Assembly: GCA_033819885.1 (NCBI GenBank)
Contig: JAQYUZ010000048.1
Span: 62,001 to 126,000, forward strand
Origin: Microbotryomycetes sp. JL201
Taxonomy: Eukaryota; Basidiomycota; Microbotryomycetes
Direction: 5' to 3'
DNA: 64,000 nt
Both the position numbers and the translations under genes were made by a program. The notes below the pieces were generated by a model, which made no database searches, was not told where the DNA came from, and worked only from the letters and a program-made list of their open reading frames with translations. The first letter of the stretch is position 1. Each line of letters begins with the position of its first letter. Below, piece after piece: positions 21,194-32,902 of the stretch.

Positions 21194-21265
21194 CAGATTG
21201 CCCGCTCTGTAGGATGGTGTCGGTTGCGGTGTTGGACCTTGTGACAAGAAATAAGTGAGGCCTGC

Positions 21266-22078
21266 TCAAAGAGCGTCAGTCCCTGGCACCGGCTCAGCCT
21301 TTGAACTGACTTGCCTGTGCGCGCGCGGACCCTGTACGTGTGTCGAAAAACGAGGATAGCAGGTGATGCATGGTGAATGCGTTTGTTCAATCGCTTGCCG
21401 CGGTGGCCCATGTCAAAATACTTTGTCGACTTGAAAGTGGAGAAGGCTCTCGGCATGTGGCTTGTGTGAGCATGCGAGCGGGACGAATGCGCGCCGGACC
21501 AAGCGGACCCTGTGCCATTCCGAGTCCTTCCATACGCGCCGCTCGACCAGAACCCGTCTTTGTGCTTTCCGGCACGCGCCCGCTGCCTCGCGCTCGATTC
21601 TGCAATAGTCTCGATGACCTGTGCCCAGACAAGGGCGCGACCTTTGCCGGCAAACTGGGAGCACAAGAAGTAAATGATCATCCTTTGGCAGGAACTTGAT
21701 TGGGCTTTGGCTCACCTTGCCGTTCCTGATTGTGGCCGAGTCTGGCAGCGTCTCGCGCCAGAAGCCAGACGCCTGCGAGAATGGGCTGGCCCTGACGACG
21801 GCCGACGATCCGAACTTTCTGTGCAGGTGCAAGCCTCCGACGAGCGGGCGCGCGCGCTGGAAGAATGGGCACGTTGGCTCGTGATGTCCGCTGCCGATCA
21901 GCGCTTGCGGACGTTGCTGGGACAGCTTTGGGGTCGTGTGCGTGTGCATAGCCTGTTTCCGTAACAAGCATGACGGTTTACCGTGTCCGTGATTCGCATG
22001 CGGATCGCAGTGGTGATGTTTCGGATGTCCGTGCGCTCGGTTCCGGATCGTCGCGCGCAGCCACGACGTGATGGCCAT
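21266..22078 (-). CDS. Unrecognised His/Arg-rich protein, possibly mitochondrial
   Basis: A proposed start at 22078 gives MAITSWLRATIRNRA, an amphipathic basic leader, followed by a His-rich stretch. An intron with consensus sites (donor GTGAGC after IRNGK, acceptor CTCCCAG) joins it in frame to FAGKGRALVWAQVIETIAES and a long Arg/Ser/Gly/His-rich region with KSTKYFDMGHRGKRLNKRI. The end is uncertain. A GCAAGT donor near 21306 with an in-frame acceptor would give a stop at 21266-21268; without splicing the frame runs on towards the OMA1 start. No family is recognised. The opposite strand also has open frames but without coherent splicing. It could instead be the 5' leader of OMA1. Confidence 0.38.
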
Positions 22079-22341
22079 GGCCGTGTCGTGGCACGGCATA
22101 CTCGCCAGATGCTATCGCTCGTTCGAGCGTGGCCGTGTGACCGGGCTGAAGCTTGCGGAAGAAGCACACACGGCTCCGGCGACTTGGCCCGCAGTATTCC
22201 GAAATTGCAGAACATGCCCTGGGCTCTTTTGATATTATTTCAAACCATTACGTTGGATATCCCCTTGAACACTGAGTATCAAAGTCGACCTTATCGACTC
22301 GAGGTCGGCGGCTCCACTTTCGACTTCCTCGATCGTGCGGC

Positions 22342-23270
22342 ATGGAAGGCGCGTCGCTCGGAAGAGGCCCATGATCGTTTGCGCGCTGACGAATTGTGCT
22401 CTGCAGTCTCATTCGGCATCACCGGGCGCGATTTTGTGCTGTTTGCGTCCGACACGAGCGCTGCGCGGTCCATTGTCAAGATGAAGGGCGACGAGGACAA
22501 GCAAAAGACGATTGGCAAGCACCTAGTCCTCACCTGTCAGTCTGTTCAGTGCTTGGCTGCATGAACCAGGCGCCTGCATGACGAGGCCAACTGAACTGAC
22601 GCGGCCATTGCATCATTCGTCTCGGCGTGTCGACGTGCGCAGACTCGGGCGAGCCTGGTGACACTATCCAATTCTCAGAGTACATTGAGCGCAACCTGAG
22701 GCTGTATCAGATCAGGCAAGTCCCGTCCTCGCCGTCATTTTAGTCGTTCGTCCGAGCTGACGACGCGCCCGCGCTGCGTCCGTCTTGGCTTGTACTACAG
22801 ACATCACATCCCTCTACGACCGTCATCCGCTGCATCATGGACACGGAACCAGCTGGCGTCGTCCCTGCGGTCACGCAAACCGTACTCTGTCAACCTGCTG
22901 CTCGGCGGTTATGACCCGACTGCATCAAAGGCAGAGCTGTACTGGATTGACTACCTCGGCACAATGGCAACAGTGCCTTATGCAGCTCACGGATACGGCG
23001 CATACTTTTGCCTGAGCACGATGGACAGGTGGCACAGCCCAGACATGACGCTCGACGAGGCGCTCGACTTGCTCAGAAAATGTGTGAACGAGCTCGAAAC
23101 GAGATTCATCGTCAATTTGGGCAACTTTACAGTCAGGGGTCAGTCCTTGAGCGCGCACTCATCGAAACAAGCTCAGGCTGGCTGACAACTTGTCCATCTT
23201 AGTGGCGGACAAAGACGGCGTCAGAAAGGTGGACCTAAAGACGGGTCAGACAGTGCAACCAACCGTTTGA
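22342..23270 (+). CDS. PRE1: Proteasome core subunit beta-4 (Pre1)
   Basis: Exons: a short first exon probably 22342-22348, then 22407-22535, 22643-22715, 22801-23138, 23203-23270. The spliced product reads VSFGITGRDFVLFASDTSAA, SIVKMKGDEDKQKTIGKHL, SGEPGDTIQFSEYIERNLRL, RSRKPYSVNLLLGGYDPTAS, LYWIDYLGTMATVPYAAHG and FCLSTMDRWHSPDMTLDEAL, the non-catalytic beta-4/PSMB2 subunit of the 20S proteasome. The start is the weak point. ATG GAA at 22342 followed by a GC-donor intron (GCGCGT...CTCTGCAG) yields MEVSFGITG, the expected N-terminus; otherwise the open frame back to an ATG at 22217 would add about 63 atypical residues. A second intron (22716-22800) clearly uses a GCAAGT donor. Confidence 0.92.
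22716..22800 (+). other. GC-AG intron in PRE1
   Basis: An 85-base intron with donor AG/GCAAGT and acceptor CTACAG. Joining LRLYQIR to HHIPLRPSSAASWTRNQLAS restores the conserved proteasome sequence, so the GC donor is well supported. Confidence 0.85.
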
Positions 23271-24624
23271 TTCATTTGCAGTACGATTCAATGCCGCCGC
23301 GTATGCTTGTAAAGCAGTGATTGTACAGAATCCTATGTAGGGCCATCGAGGCAAACAGCTCCTTCATCTTGCAGAGGGGGCACAACTCATCAGTCGTCTT
23401 CACGCGCGTGTGTGCGACGTCGTGTAACGAGTACACGCGCTTAGGCTCTTCCGGTCGAGCAATGACAGTCGCAGAGTATCCGCATCCATCGAGCCTGGCA
23501 ATTGGATCGAAAAGAGAGCTGTTCGATGAGACTCGGAGCTTGGACGTCTGCTCTCGCTTCAGATCATTGCTACTCGTACTGTTCTCGACAGCTCAGCGAG
23601 ATGTGTTCGAACGAGTTGTCTGACAGTCGCAGCTGGCCGATGCGAGGATGCTATCGCTCTTTTCCAAGGTCACATGCTCTAACTTTCCCGCATGAGACGC
23701 GCAAGTCAACCGGAGTGCTGTTTCATGTGCCGCAGGTGGCTCCGCTGGCACATCTCACGGTGTACGTCACGTAGTGTGCTGTCACGGACAAGAATCCGCC
23801 GAAGTGGGCGTCAACATATTCTAAACAGGCGGCCACGTTGCGAGAAGAAGAGATCAACAGTGCGCCAGAGAAAAAAGGAAAGATAGGCTGGAAGCAGCAG
23901 CGAGTCTTTCAGGTGCGACGTCATCACGCAAAGTTGCTGAGCTTGTTTTCTCAGTACTTTAGCATGAGCCCAGAGAAGGGCAAACGAATGCTTGCTTTAC
24001 CATGGTTTGACAGCATAAGTCAGCGTTCTCTTTGCACTCTGGCACAGCCTTCTTGCACAGATCGGTATTTGCGTATTAAACCAGAAAGTCGAAAGCTGAT
24101 GAAAAGTAAGCTTTCGGCGCTCGGTCTGCCACGTCGCATTCGCGATGATAGAAACAGTGCGCATACAGCCTATTTGGTTCGATACCCGGCTGACCGGCGC
24201 CATTCTTCCAACGCGTGTTTGCGTTCGGTGCCGAGCGAACCCACGTGGCGCCGATCTCAGAATTACTGGCGGCTGTCAGTGAACGAAGAGAGCACAGCCG
24301 TGATGAGACCAGGAACCTGATAGAACTATGAAAAGGTTTGCCGTTTCGAGGAATGAGCGCCACGCTTTATGCTCGGATGTCAAGTTTCCGATAATCAACT
24401 CGCTCTATCGCGCAAAAAGGTAGAGGTGCAGCATGAGCATTACAAGCGCGGCCAGCCAAGAGTACAAATTTGAGAATGAACATGTGCCGGTATTGTGTGC
24501 CGACGCCGATCCGATCATCGCCGCTTTCCACGTGATCTTACCCCGCAACAACAAACTGCGCGGCGATTTTGTCGGCAAACATTGCAGCCTCCTGCCACAC
24601 ACTCGATCGAGCGACAGAGGCAGG
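23271..24624. other. Long intergenic region without a supported gene
   Basis: About 1.35 kb between PRE1 and the subtilase, by far the largest gap in the window. Plus-strand frames of 100-160 codons exist (23321-23623 and 23838-24320), but they lack recognisable domains and coherent splice sites. A tRNA-like box B (GGTTCGATACC) sits at 24177 with an imperfect inverted repeat around it, but no D-arm or anticodon arm can be drawn. It probably holds the subtilase upstream control region. Confidence 0.4.
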
Positions 24625-27600
24625 ATGCGGCTCTTGGACACGTGGGCGGTGCTGCTGCTGGCGGGGACTGTTTCTGTGCATGCTTGGCCGCGACCAAACA
24701 GCGCCGAGCCAGAGTTTGTCCCAAACACGTACATTCTCCAGCTCAGTTCCAGCCAGTCGAGGTTCGGCAAACGAAGCACAAACGCCAAACGCGTCAGTCT
24801 TGCTGTGTACTAGCCGTGTACGCGCGCGTCGGCCAACTTGCTTGGCCTTGGCGCGCGCGCGCTCACACGCGCGGAATGTATGCATGCGCGCGCAGACAAG
24901 GTCTGACAGCAACCAAATTCCCTGCAAATTAGCAATTGACAAATGTCGTCAACCGAAGCAAGTCGAGAGGCATATCGATGCGCGTCAAACAACGAATCGA
25001 TTCGAGCCCGGACTTGTTCAATGGCGCGAGCGTCGTCGTCCCAGACGGCACCGCACCCGAACAGCTCCTGAGTGTCGCAGGTGTACAGGTACGTCTCCGC
25101 CCACTCGTCGCCCACTGCACCTCGCTTGCTTACTGTGAACCCGGGCCAGGCCGTTTACCCCGTCCGGATCTATCGCCACCGCACGGATGCCATGCCAGAC
25201 GACGCACGAGACGACGCACCGGCACCACAACAACGCGTCTCGATCGATCAACTTCTCAACAACGATGATCAAACAAAGTCGGCCACCTCGAAGCGAGATA
25301 CGATCGAGAAGCGAGGCTTCTTGTCCGACTTGCTCAAGGCCATCCTCCGACGACTTGCTTCACTGCCTAACTCGAACATGTACCGCACCGATACGTTTGG
25401 CCCTCACGTCCAGATTGGGCTCGACGAGGCTCAAACTTCAGGTTACCTCGGCGAAGGTGTCAGAGTGAGAGGACTCTAGTCGGAATGATCTGACAATGCC
25501 GTTGTCTGAACATGACATTCGCACAGGTCGCCGTCATTGATGAAGGAATCGACTACACAAATCCCATCCTCGGCGGCTGCTTCGGTCCTAACTGCCAAAT
25601 CTCGTTTGGCTACGACTTTGTCGGAGACGACTATGATGGCACGAACGATCCGCAGCCTGACAATGACCCGTTCGCCGATTGCCGCGACCACGGTGAGCCT
25701 CTTGACCGTAGCGCTTGTTCTCGTGCTGAGCGAGACCCGCATCGAAGGCACACTCGTTCAAGGCACCATTGCTGCCCTGCCCAACCCTTATGGATTCACT
25801 GGCGCCGCACCTCGCGCCACGCACGGTCACTATCGTGTGAGCAAAGCAGGTGTCCGCGCATTCTCAATCATGCTCACCTTTTGAGTTTGACCAGATCACA
25901 TCCTGCTCTGGCGTGACGACGGAGGATTCCGTAGGTCCAGCGTTTTAGCTGCCACCCAAACCCGAGTTGACATGGACCTGTGCAGTTCATTGCCGCCCTC
26001 ATGCGCGCTGTTGCGGACAAGGCAGACGTCATCAACTTGTCGTACGAGGGTGTGACGAGTTGGACTGATGGCAGTGCCACTCAAGTCCTGATCGACAAGC
26101 TCGTCGCCCAAGGCAAACACATCACGTTGTCAACGGGCAATGATGGTCTCGAAGGCCAGCGTAACTGGCCGCATGCTTCATTCCTAAAGCTGACGAGCGA
26201 CCGTGACCAGGCTTGTATTTTGGCGAGGGTCCAGCATCGACCAAGAATGGCGTGTCACTCGCGGCAAAGTAAGCGCACTTGATGATACGTCCGAAAGCCC
26301 GAAGCTGACGATCCGCCTATAGCGAGCAAAAGTACCTCCCGACGTACCGTCTCAACGTCGTTGGCCAGGCGCCGGTGGCCTACATGGCGCCTAAACCGCT
26401 GAGTATGCTCCTGCCCAGCAATGCGACGTACCAACTTTACTTTGTGTCGACCAACCCCGACATGACCGGAGACGCATGCACTGCTCTGCCCGCATCAACC
26501 CCGAACCTGGCCAACAAGGTTGTCGTCGTCCAGAGAGGCGGTTGCACCTTTGCGGTCAAGTATCGTAACATTGCACGAGCGGGCGGAACGGTCGTTCTTG
26601 TTTACAATTCCGCGGGCCTCACCGCATTGCCTCTGGTCAATGTGGCCGGAACGGGTTTGACTGCCGGAGGTGCCCTGACTCGGGATGCTGGTCTACAGGC
26701 AAGCCGAGGCATTCAGGAATAGTACCAGCCTATAGATGCTGATCTTTTGTCGCTACAGTTGCTCTCATACTATAATGCCAACCAGAACACGACCGTCTCA
26801 TTCCCCTCGGGTCCGCTCGTGCCGGCAAGTGATAATGCTATCACGGGAGTGGTGGACAAATACTTTGGCGGAATCGTCTCGTGAGTTTCCGAGGTTCATG
26901 CGGCAAACACGCTCACTCAGTGAGCGACCAACAGCGACTACTCATCCTACGGTCCTACGGCCGACATGTACGTTCAGCCCTCGTTCACGGCGCCGGGCAC
27001 CAATGTGCTCACTACGACCACAATGGCGAACGGCGGCGTGACTATCACTCGTGGAACGAGCTTCTCGGCACCTTTGGCAGCAGGCGCCATCGCCGTCATC
27101 TTGTCTGCTCGTCGCGGAGACAACTTGTCGCCGGCGCAGATGCGTGCATTGCTGGCACATACCTCGACTCCCATCCCTATTGCCATCGGCAGCTCGACCG
27201 TCGATTCAGTCATTCACGCCGGCGCTGGCCAAATGAACGTGATCAAGGCTATTCAGCAAAAGTCAATCATTCAGCCATTCATGTTCCAGCTCAACGACTC
27301 TGCCTTCATCCAAACGAGTCAGACATTGACAATCACGAACCGTAATCGCTTGCCAATGAAGTACTCGTTCTCACTGTCAAGTGCGGCAGGCATTTCCACT
27401 TACGCAAACGTGAATCTCATTCTTGCACCCTCTGCATACCGAGAGCTAACACGATGTACCACACAGGGAGCTCAGCAAGATATCGTTCCTGCCACAGTGC
27501 CGGCGAATGCCGAGCCTGTGTACAACGACGCTGCTTCGCAACCGGCTCAAGTTAGCTTGCCCCGCGAGATCAACGTCAACCCCGGAGGCAGTCGCACGGT

Positions 27601-28386
27601 GACGATCCAGTTCCAAGCTCCTCAATTGAGCGCGGATGACATCAACAAGTTCCCGATCTACTCGGGCTTCATCAATGTCCAGGGACGACCAACGAACGGC
27701 AGAGGCAACGTTGAGACTTACGCCGTGCCGTACTTTGGTCAGGCCGCCCGCCTGTTCGACATGCCCGTTTTTGATACGACTGGCGCGCTTGGATTGCCCA
27801 ACTTTCCATTCATGGCCACTGGCGAAGAAATCAACAACGGCGGAGCATCGTATCCACGTGACGGCAGTCTCGAAATCTACTTCCGCAATGCCGGAGCCTC
27901 GCGCATTGTCTCCCTCGACCTCGTCGACGCGGCCATTGACTTCCAAGGCACGATCCCTGCCGTTACGAACGCTCGTCGATCTCGCGCCCGCCGCTCAACC
28001 TCTGCCGAGACTGTCGAGGAGTACTCGAGACTGTTGGCGAGGGCGTACAGAACTTATGCTGAAGTTCCTACTTTGGGTCGTATTTACACCTCTTTGCTCC
28101 AACCTCGCAACTATCTCGCGACGGCGGCGTATCAGTACCCTCCTTTGGCGTTCAGTCTTGTGCCTTTTGATGGAACGTACACGCTCGCCAACGGATCGAG
28201 CGCTCGCGCTGACGTTGGTCCTCAATACCGAGTCTTGCTCCGGTCAGTCAAAACCTACTTTCCGTGATTCTGTACAGAAACTGATTTTCGTGCCGTGCTC
28301 TCAGTGGACTCAAAGTGACCGGGGACCCCACTCTCCAAGACCAATACGAATCGTGGCTCAGTCCGACTTTTACGTTCTCGTCCTAA
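24625..28386 (+). CDS. Secreted subtilisin-like serine protease (S8, PA domain)
   Basis: About ten exons. The ATG at 24625 starts a signal peptide (MRLLDTWAVLLLAGTVSVHA). An inhibitor-I9-type prodomain follows after a first intron of about 140 bases (24792-24932; RSKSRGISMRVKQRI, LFNGASVVVPDG). Catalytic regions: Asp in VAVIDEGIDYTNPILGG, His in CRDHGTLVQGTIAALPNP, formed across an intron, a central ADVINLSYEGVTSW block, and Ser in TRGTSFSAPLAAGAIAV. A protease-associated domain sits between the His and Ser regions (LANKVVVVQRGGCTFAVKY). The C-terminal 400 residues resemble the beta-sandwich of fungal minor extracellular proteases. Motif oddities: Glu replaces the usual Thr/Ser after the catalytic Asp, and HGTL replaces HGTH, but the triad residues themselves are present. 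Likely role: extracellular protein digestion or host interaction. Confidence 0.9.
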
Positions 28387-28839
28387 GTCAACACCCAGCA
28401 GGACGTCGTCGAACAAAAAGAAATGTTGTCGAGCGTGCTCCCGTCTTCTTCCTCCGGTTCCTTTCCCTTTCCAAATTCTTGTTCAACTTTTTTTTTTCTC
28501 TCCCCTTCTAATCCGAACGACTCTTCTTGATCTTCTTTGTCTTTACTTTCTTTGGCGCAATGTTACAATGCGACAAACTAAAGTCCATACCTATTTGAAT
28601 ACACCGTGTCGATATCTTGCATCTCAAGCTGTTGCCTCACAATTCTACATGACGTTTCAAACTGCCTTGGGATGAGTGTTCCGGATTCCACCTAAGAGCC
28701 AAAGCACAGCTTGGGATTCGCAAAACAACAACAAAACCAGCAGAAAGTTCCAAAAAAGAAACACCCCCCACACCTAAAGTTTTTCTGAGCGAAATGCCAT
28801 CTTGGGCAAAGCTGTTTCACTCCGGACAGAGAGAAGGGT
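28387..28839. other. Convergent spacer, subtilase / TOP3
   Basis: A 453-base region between two converging stops. It holds long pyrimidine runs around 28445-28510 and purine/A-rich stretches near 28725-28785, probably 3' untranslated sequences and polyadenylation signals of both genes. No gene is seen. Confidence 0.4.
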
Positions 28840-31800
28840 TCAATAGCGACCTTTACCTCCCTTGGGACCTCTTGCACCTCTCGATGTCCCTCTGGCGCCT
28901 TTCGAGCTTGAAGTTCTAGTTCCTCTCGATGTTTTACCGCTACCGTAGCCTGTCGTCTCGTTCGGACAGCTATTGGAAAAATGACCCTCTATCAAAATTG
29001 TCTTGTAGTCAGCTCCACTCATCACACCTTGCCAAGTACGACGGGGCAAAGCTCACGTTCACCGCACTTTTGGGACCGAAAAGTATCAGTTTCCTCCTCG
29101 GAATTGCATCGCAACATTGGCATGGTGTTGCTTACCTTGAAACAAGAGTAGTTGGAAGTTCCGCCTCCACCACCTCTATTGCCCGTAGTACCCGAGCCTC
29201 GTTGAGGGCACGCTGAAGCCCAATGGCCGGCTATAACTAAAGATTTCAGCTTTCTCGGAAGAACGATGCCTTTAAGATCAAGCGCACGCTGACGACATAT
29301 GAAGCATTCGCCGGATTGCTGGGCTGATCCGGGACCGGTCGAAGCGTTGTATCGTGAACTGCCACTGTTGCCTAGCTGATTGGGGCAGTTTGCAGCCCAA
29401 TGACCTTCTGCACGGTAGAAAGACGAACAGTTTGTCAATTGTGCGATAGCCTACACGAGTACGTGTTGGACGGACCTTGTTCGCACTTGTAGCAGCTCCC
29501 AGGACGGGCGCCTCCTCGAGCCGGAGAATCTATGCGGCTTGCTGCTGGCTGGTTCGTACAATTTGATGCCCAATGCCCCTCTGTGCGGAGAAACAGCGGT
29601 CAGCGAAAATCCGACCAGTCGGATGGGTAGACCGACCTTGCTGGCACTTGAAACATGTGCCAGAAGGTGCACTCATTCCGCCTTCAGAACCAGCATCGGT
29701 GAAGGGGCCAGCGCGAGAAGTGCCAGCAACCGGTTGACTTTGTATCTCGTCGAGCCATTTGAAAAATTTGCAACGACTGTCAACCGACGAGTTCGGACAC
29801 CTGAGAAACTCCCTGCCTTGATTCGGACCTGGAGTGGCCGATCTCTGAGTGAGCCGATTTTCCATCTATACGCTCAACGCCAGACTCACCTGGCTTGTTC
29901 GTCGTCATTCGCACTGGGGTAAGGTCACAGTTACATCTCAATGATTCCGCGTCATCGTTATTGGTACGCAGGCCGGTTGACAATGGCGGAGTTGGATGTC
30001 GAATACGCTTCTGAGCTGGCCGAGCAAGTTTGGTTTCGGCCCGTTTCGATGCCGCTTGATCTTTCCACTCAAAGAAGCCACATCCAGCATCGCGACCTTT
30101 TGAACAAGCGTAAAAGATTTTGCCCTGGTTGCCTTTGTCCGTGGCGGTCACCGTTCTCTCGACTGCTGGTTCGCCACAGGTGCACTTGGGCGTGTCTCCC
30201 GCGTCTTCATCGTCATCACCTTCAGTCTTCGTCCTCTTGTTCGAGCCTGTTGTTCGTGGAGTTTTCTGGCTCTTCGTCCCTGTTCCCCGAACTCCGGTCG
30301 ATCCGGCCTTGGTGCCCCTGGCCGCTGCTCCTCGCCCACGTGTCGATCGACCTCTGCCGACATTGCCCGGCGCAGGTCCGTCATACCCATCATCCGAATC
30401 ATCATCGTCGCTCCTTCTCGCTCCACCTCCGTCACGGCCTGCACCTCGGCGGCCTTCGTCATGATCGTCGTCTCCATCGCCTTCGAGATATCTCGCCACG
30501 GCCTGCGAGTTTTGAATTTCGACCGATTCGCTCAGAAAGTTACAACAGTCCACTGACCTGAATGACGTGTTGGAAACCGGCCCGCGTTCGCATAAATATG
30601 TCTTTCCACTCTTCGATAGACTCGTGCAGAAACTGCTGTTTTGACTTGAGCCCTGTGCAAATCTGCGTCATGCGGTATTCAGTCTGCATTTTCATGTCGC
30701 AGACGGAATCAGCTTGTTTCGTCAACGTAGCGGTCTGAGGACTGACCAGACGTCTCATGTCTGGTTTGCAAAGCGATCTCTCAAAGCCGATGGCATTGTA
30801 TCCTTCAACGAGACCAACGCCAAGGGTAGACGGCACAAGGTACTCGACGTTTCCTTCCCGTTGTTTCATGACGTATTCGCGGTCAATGATTTTCTGAATA
30901 TGTTCAGCAATGGTAGCGTCCGTGCCTATGCCAGGTTTCGACAATATCAGCAGATTGCCCTCTCGTTCAAGGTGTCACCGCATGGCTCACCAATCTCATT
31001 CTTGTCCATGAGCGCAACGAGATCAGCTTCCGTCAACAAGTTTGGTCGCGACGTTTGTCCCTCTTTCATTTCTAATATGTCCAACTCGAACCGTTCGCCT
31101 CGCTGAAAGTCTGGCAAGATGTTGCCGTTCCACTTGTCATAGGTGTACACGTCCAAGTAATTGCGTTGAAGGACAACAAGGCCTTGAGCACTGAAATGCT
31201 CTCCAGCTATTTCAATTTCGACCGTCGTTTGGCGACCGACGGCATTTTTCGAACAACAAGCGAGAAAGCGTCGCGTAACAAGCTCGTAGACCCGCTTCTG
31301 GTCACCGGCGAGATTGTTGGCGTGTGCAGTAGGGTGAATTGGAGGATGAGCCTTGTCGTTCCTGCTACCGCTGCGCGGCACTTCAAAGCCGCCGTTCGCA
31401 AGGCTACACCAGACAAGACATCAGGGGGCAAGCCAATCGCACCAAAGCCGAGAACTGACTTTGTCGCAAATCCGCCCCAAGCTCCATCAGTTTTCTGCTT
31501 GTCAATGAGCTCCATAAAGTTGAAATCGCGATCAAACTGGTTCGTCTCCGTACGTGGATATGACAAGAATCCTTTCTGGTACAATCCTTCGGCGAGCTAT
31601 GGAATCGAACTGCATCAGAGACAGGTACGGCGGGTCTTCGTCACCCAGACTCACATCGAGTATCGTTTTGGGACTGAGACGTAAAAGACGAGAGCCGGTC
31701 TGTTGCAGCTCGACGGTCGTCAGCGGCAGAGGTTTCCTGGTTCAGCGAAAGAATCAGAACATGCGTATTGGCCGCTGCTAGAGATTTCTACCATTTCGAA

Positions 31801-32902
31801 GTTGGCCTCGTCTGCTGCGACAAGACAACGGCTTCCGCTTCGTCTTGGCACATCTGCAACAGAGCTTCGCAGACAAGTCTGTCGTAAACACGTCCACGGC
31901 GCCAAGTAAAGGGCGTCGAAGAGCCATCCCGTTCGATTGCGGCGTGAATAGACCAGAATGCTTCAGGGACAAAGCCTTGAACCCGCTTGTATTGTTCCAC
32001 AACGAAGCCGAGTGTTGGAAATTGACAGGGACCTGTTTAAGCGAATTAGTACCTCTGATAAATGGGCGCTCAAGAATCTTCTTACCGTAGCTGACAAAGG
32101 TTTGAAGCATATTTTGAAATCGTGATTGAAGTTTGAGCGTTTGCTCACGAGTGAACGCAGCCCCAAGCCGCAAGTCGAGTTCGATTCGAGCATCTACCGC
32201 GTCTACTTGCCTTCTATCGAGATCGACTGGATTTCGACAAGCGTTGTTGATTTGGCTATCATTCGAGAGGATGAGCCAGCGCGTCAGCGTACTCGTGATG
32301 AAAACTCACTGTGAGATAATGGCATTGAACCTTGCGCGCTTGACTATAATCCTTGGGTTCGCCTTTTGACACACTTTTGCAATCTCATCGCCGATGTGTT
32401 CTCCTTCGCGATCGCAATCAGTCCAAATCATCAAATGTGTAGCCCGCCGAGCCTCCGCCGACAAATTGGCCTCCATCGCTTTGTAGCGCGGGTCCTTCAG
32501 AAACGTTGCGCAAAGGGTCAGGTCTGTCCTTAGTCTCATTGCGAGCAAGAGCACTTGCTGGCGTTGTGAATTGTTTGATCCGGGCCTCGAACAACTCGAA
32601 CGGGTCACAGCTGTGCCATTTCCGGTACTGTGATTCAAAGTCATTCGAAGTCAAATGACCTGCGACTGCAGTGACCGTGAACTCTGAAAGCATGTTGGTC
32701 GGTGGCATTCGGTAGCTGAAATCATAGTTGCGACTCCGGTTCGGGCCGTTAGGGAAAAGCCGCTGCGTGGCTGATGAGTGAATGGCAACTGAAAGGTATG
32801 TCACTGTCCAGTACGTACCGTCCTGAACTGCCCCCCTGATAAGATGTCGGTAATTGCGGTGGCGATTGAAGGTTTTTCGGCAACGCAGAGGTACTTGACC
32901 AT
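28840..32902 (-). CDS. TOP3: DNA topoisomerase III with GRF and zinc-knuckle tail
   Basis: A gene of many exons starting at the ATG at 32902 (MVKYLCVAEKPSIATAITDI, the Toprim N-terminus). Toprim acidic motif MIWTDCDREGEHIGDEI; active-site Tyr in QKGFLSYPRTETNQFDRDF; other type IA blocks LTREADL-like (LLTEADLVALMDKNEIGEP), KPGIGTDATIAEHIQ and LVPSTLGVGLVEGY. The C-terminal tail has an acidic/Arg-Gly-rich linker, two GRF-type zinc fingers (CTCGEPAVERTVT with ACSKGRDAGCGFFEWK; RCNCDLTPVRMTTNKPG with RCPNSSVDSRCKFFKWLDE) and four CCHC zinc knuckles, then an RG/SG-rich basic end. Top3 decatenates recombination intermediates with a RecQ helicase and Rmi1. The multiple zinc modules are typical of Top3-alpha types rather than yeast Top3. 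Exon boundaries in the catalytic core were not all resolved. Confidence 0.93.
28960..29660 (-). repeat. Four tandem zinc-knuckle exon modules in TOP3
   Basis: Spliced knuckles read CFKCQQEGHWASNC, CYKCEQEGHWAANC, CFICRQPGHWASAC and CFKCGEQGHFSNSC. In all four an intron interrupts the seventh residue in phase 1, so each exon carries the back half of one knuckle and the front half of the next. The fourth has an additional intron after CFK. The linkers between knuckles are Ser/Gly/Asn-rich and divergent. Confidence 0.85.

Noticed and set aside
24122-24196. tRNA-like segment with box B GGTTCGATACC and pairing ends
   Set aside because: Six of seven outer pairs can form and the length is 75 bases, but there is no box A, D-arm or anticodon stem, and the T-stem pairs poorly.
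23838-24320. 160-codon plus-strand open frame
   Set aside because: No domain, no signal peptide, composition like non-coding sequence and no linked exons.
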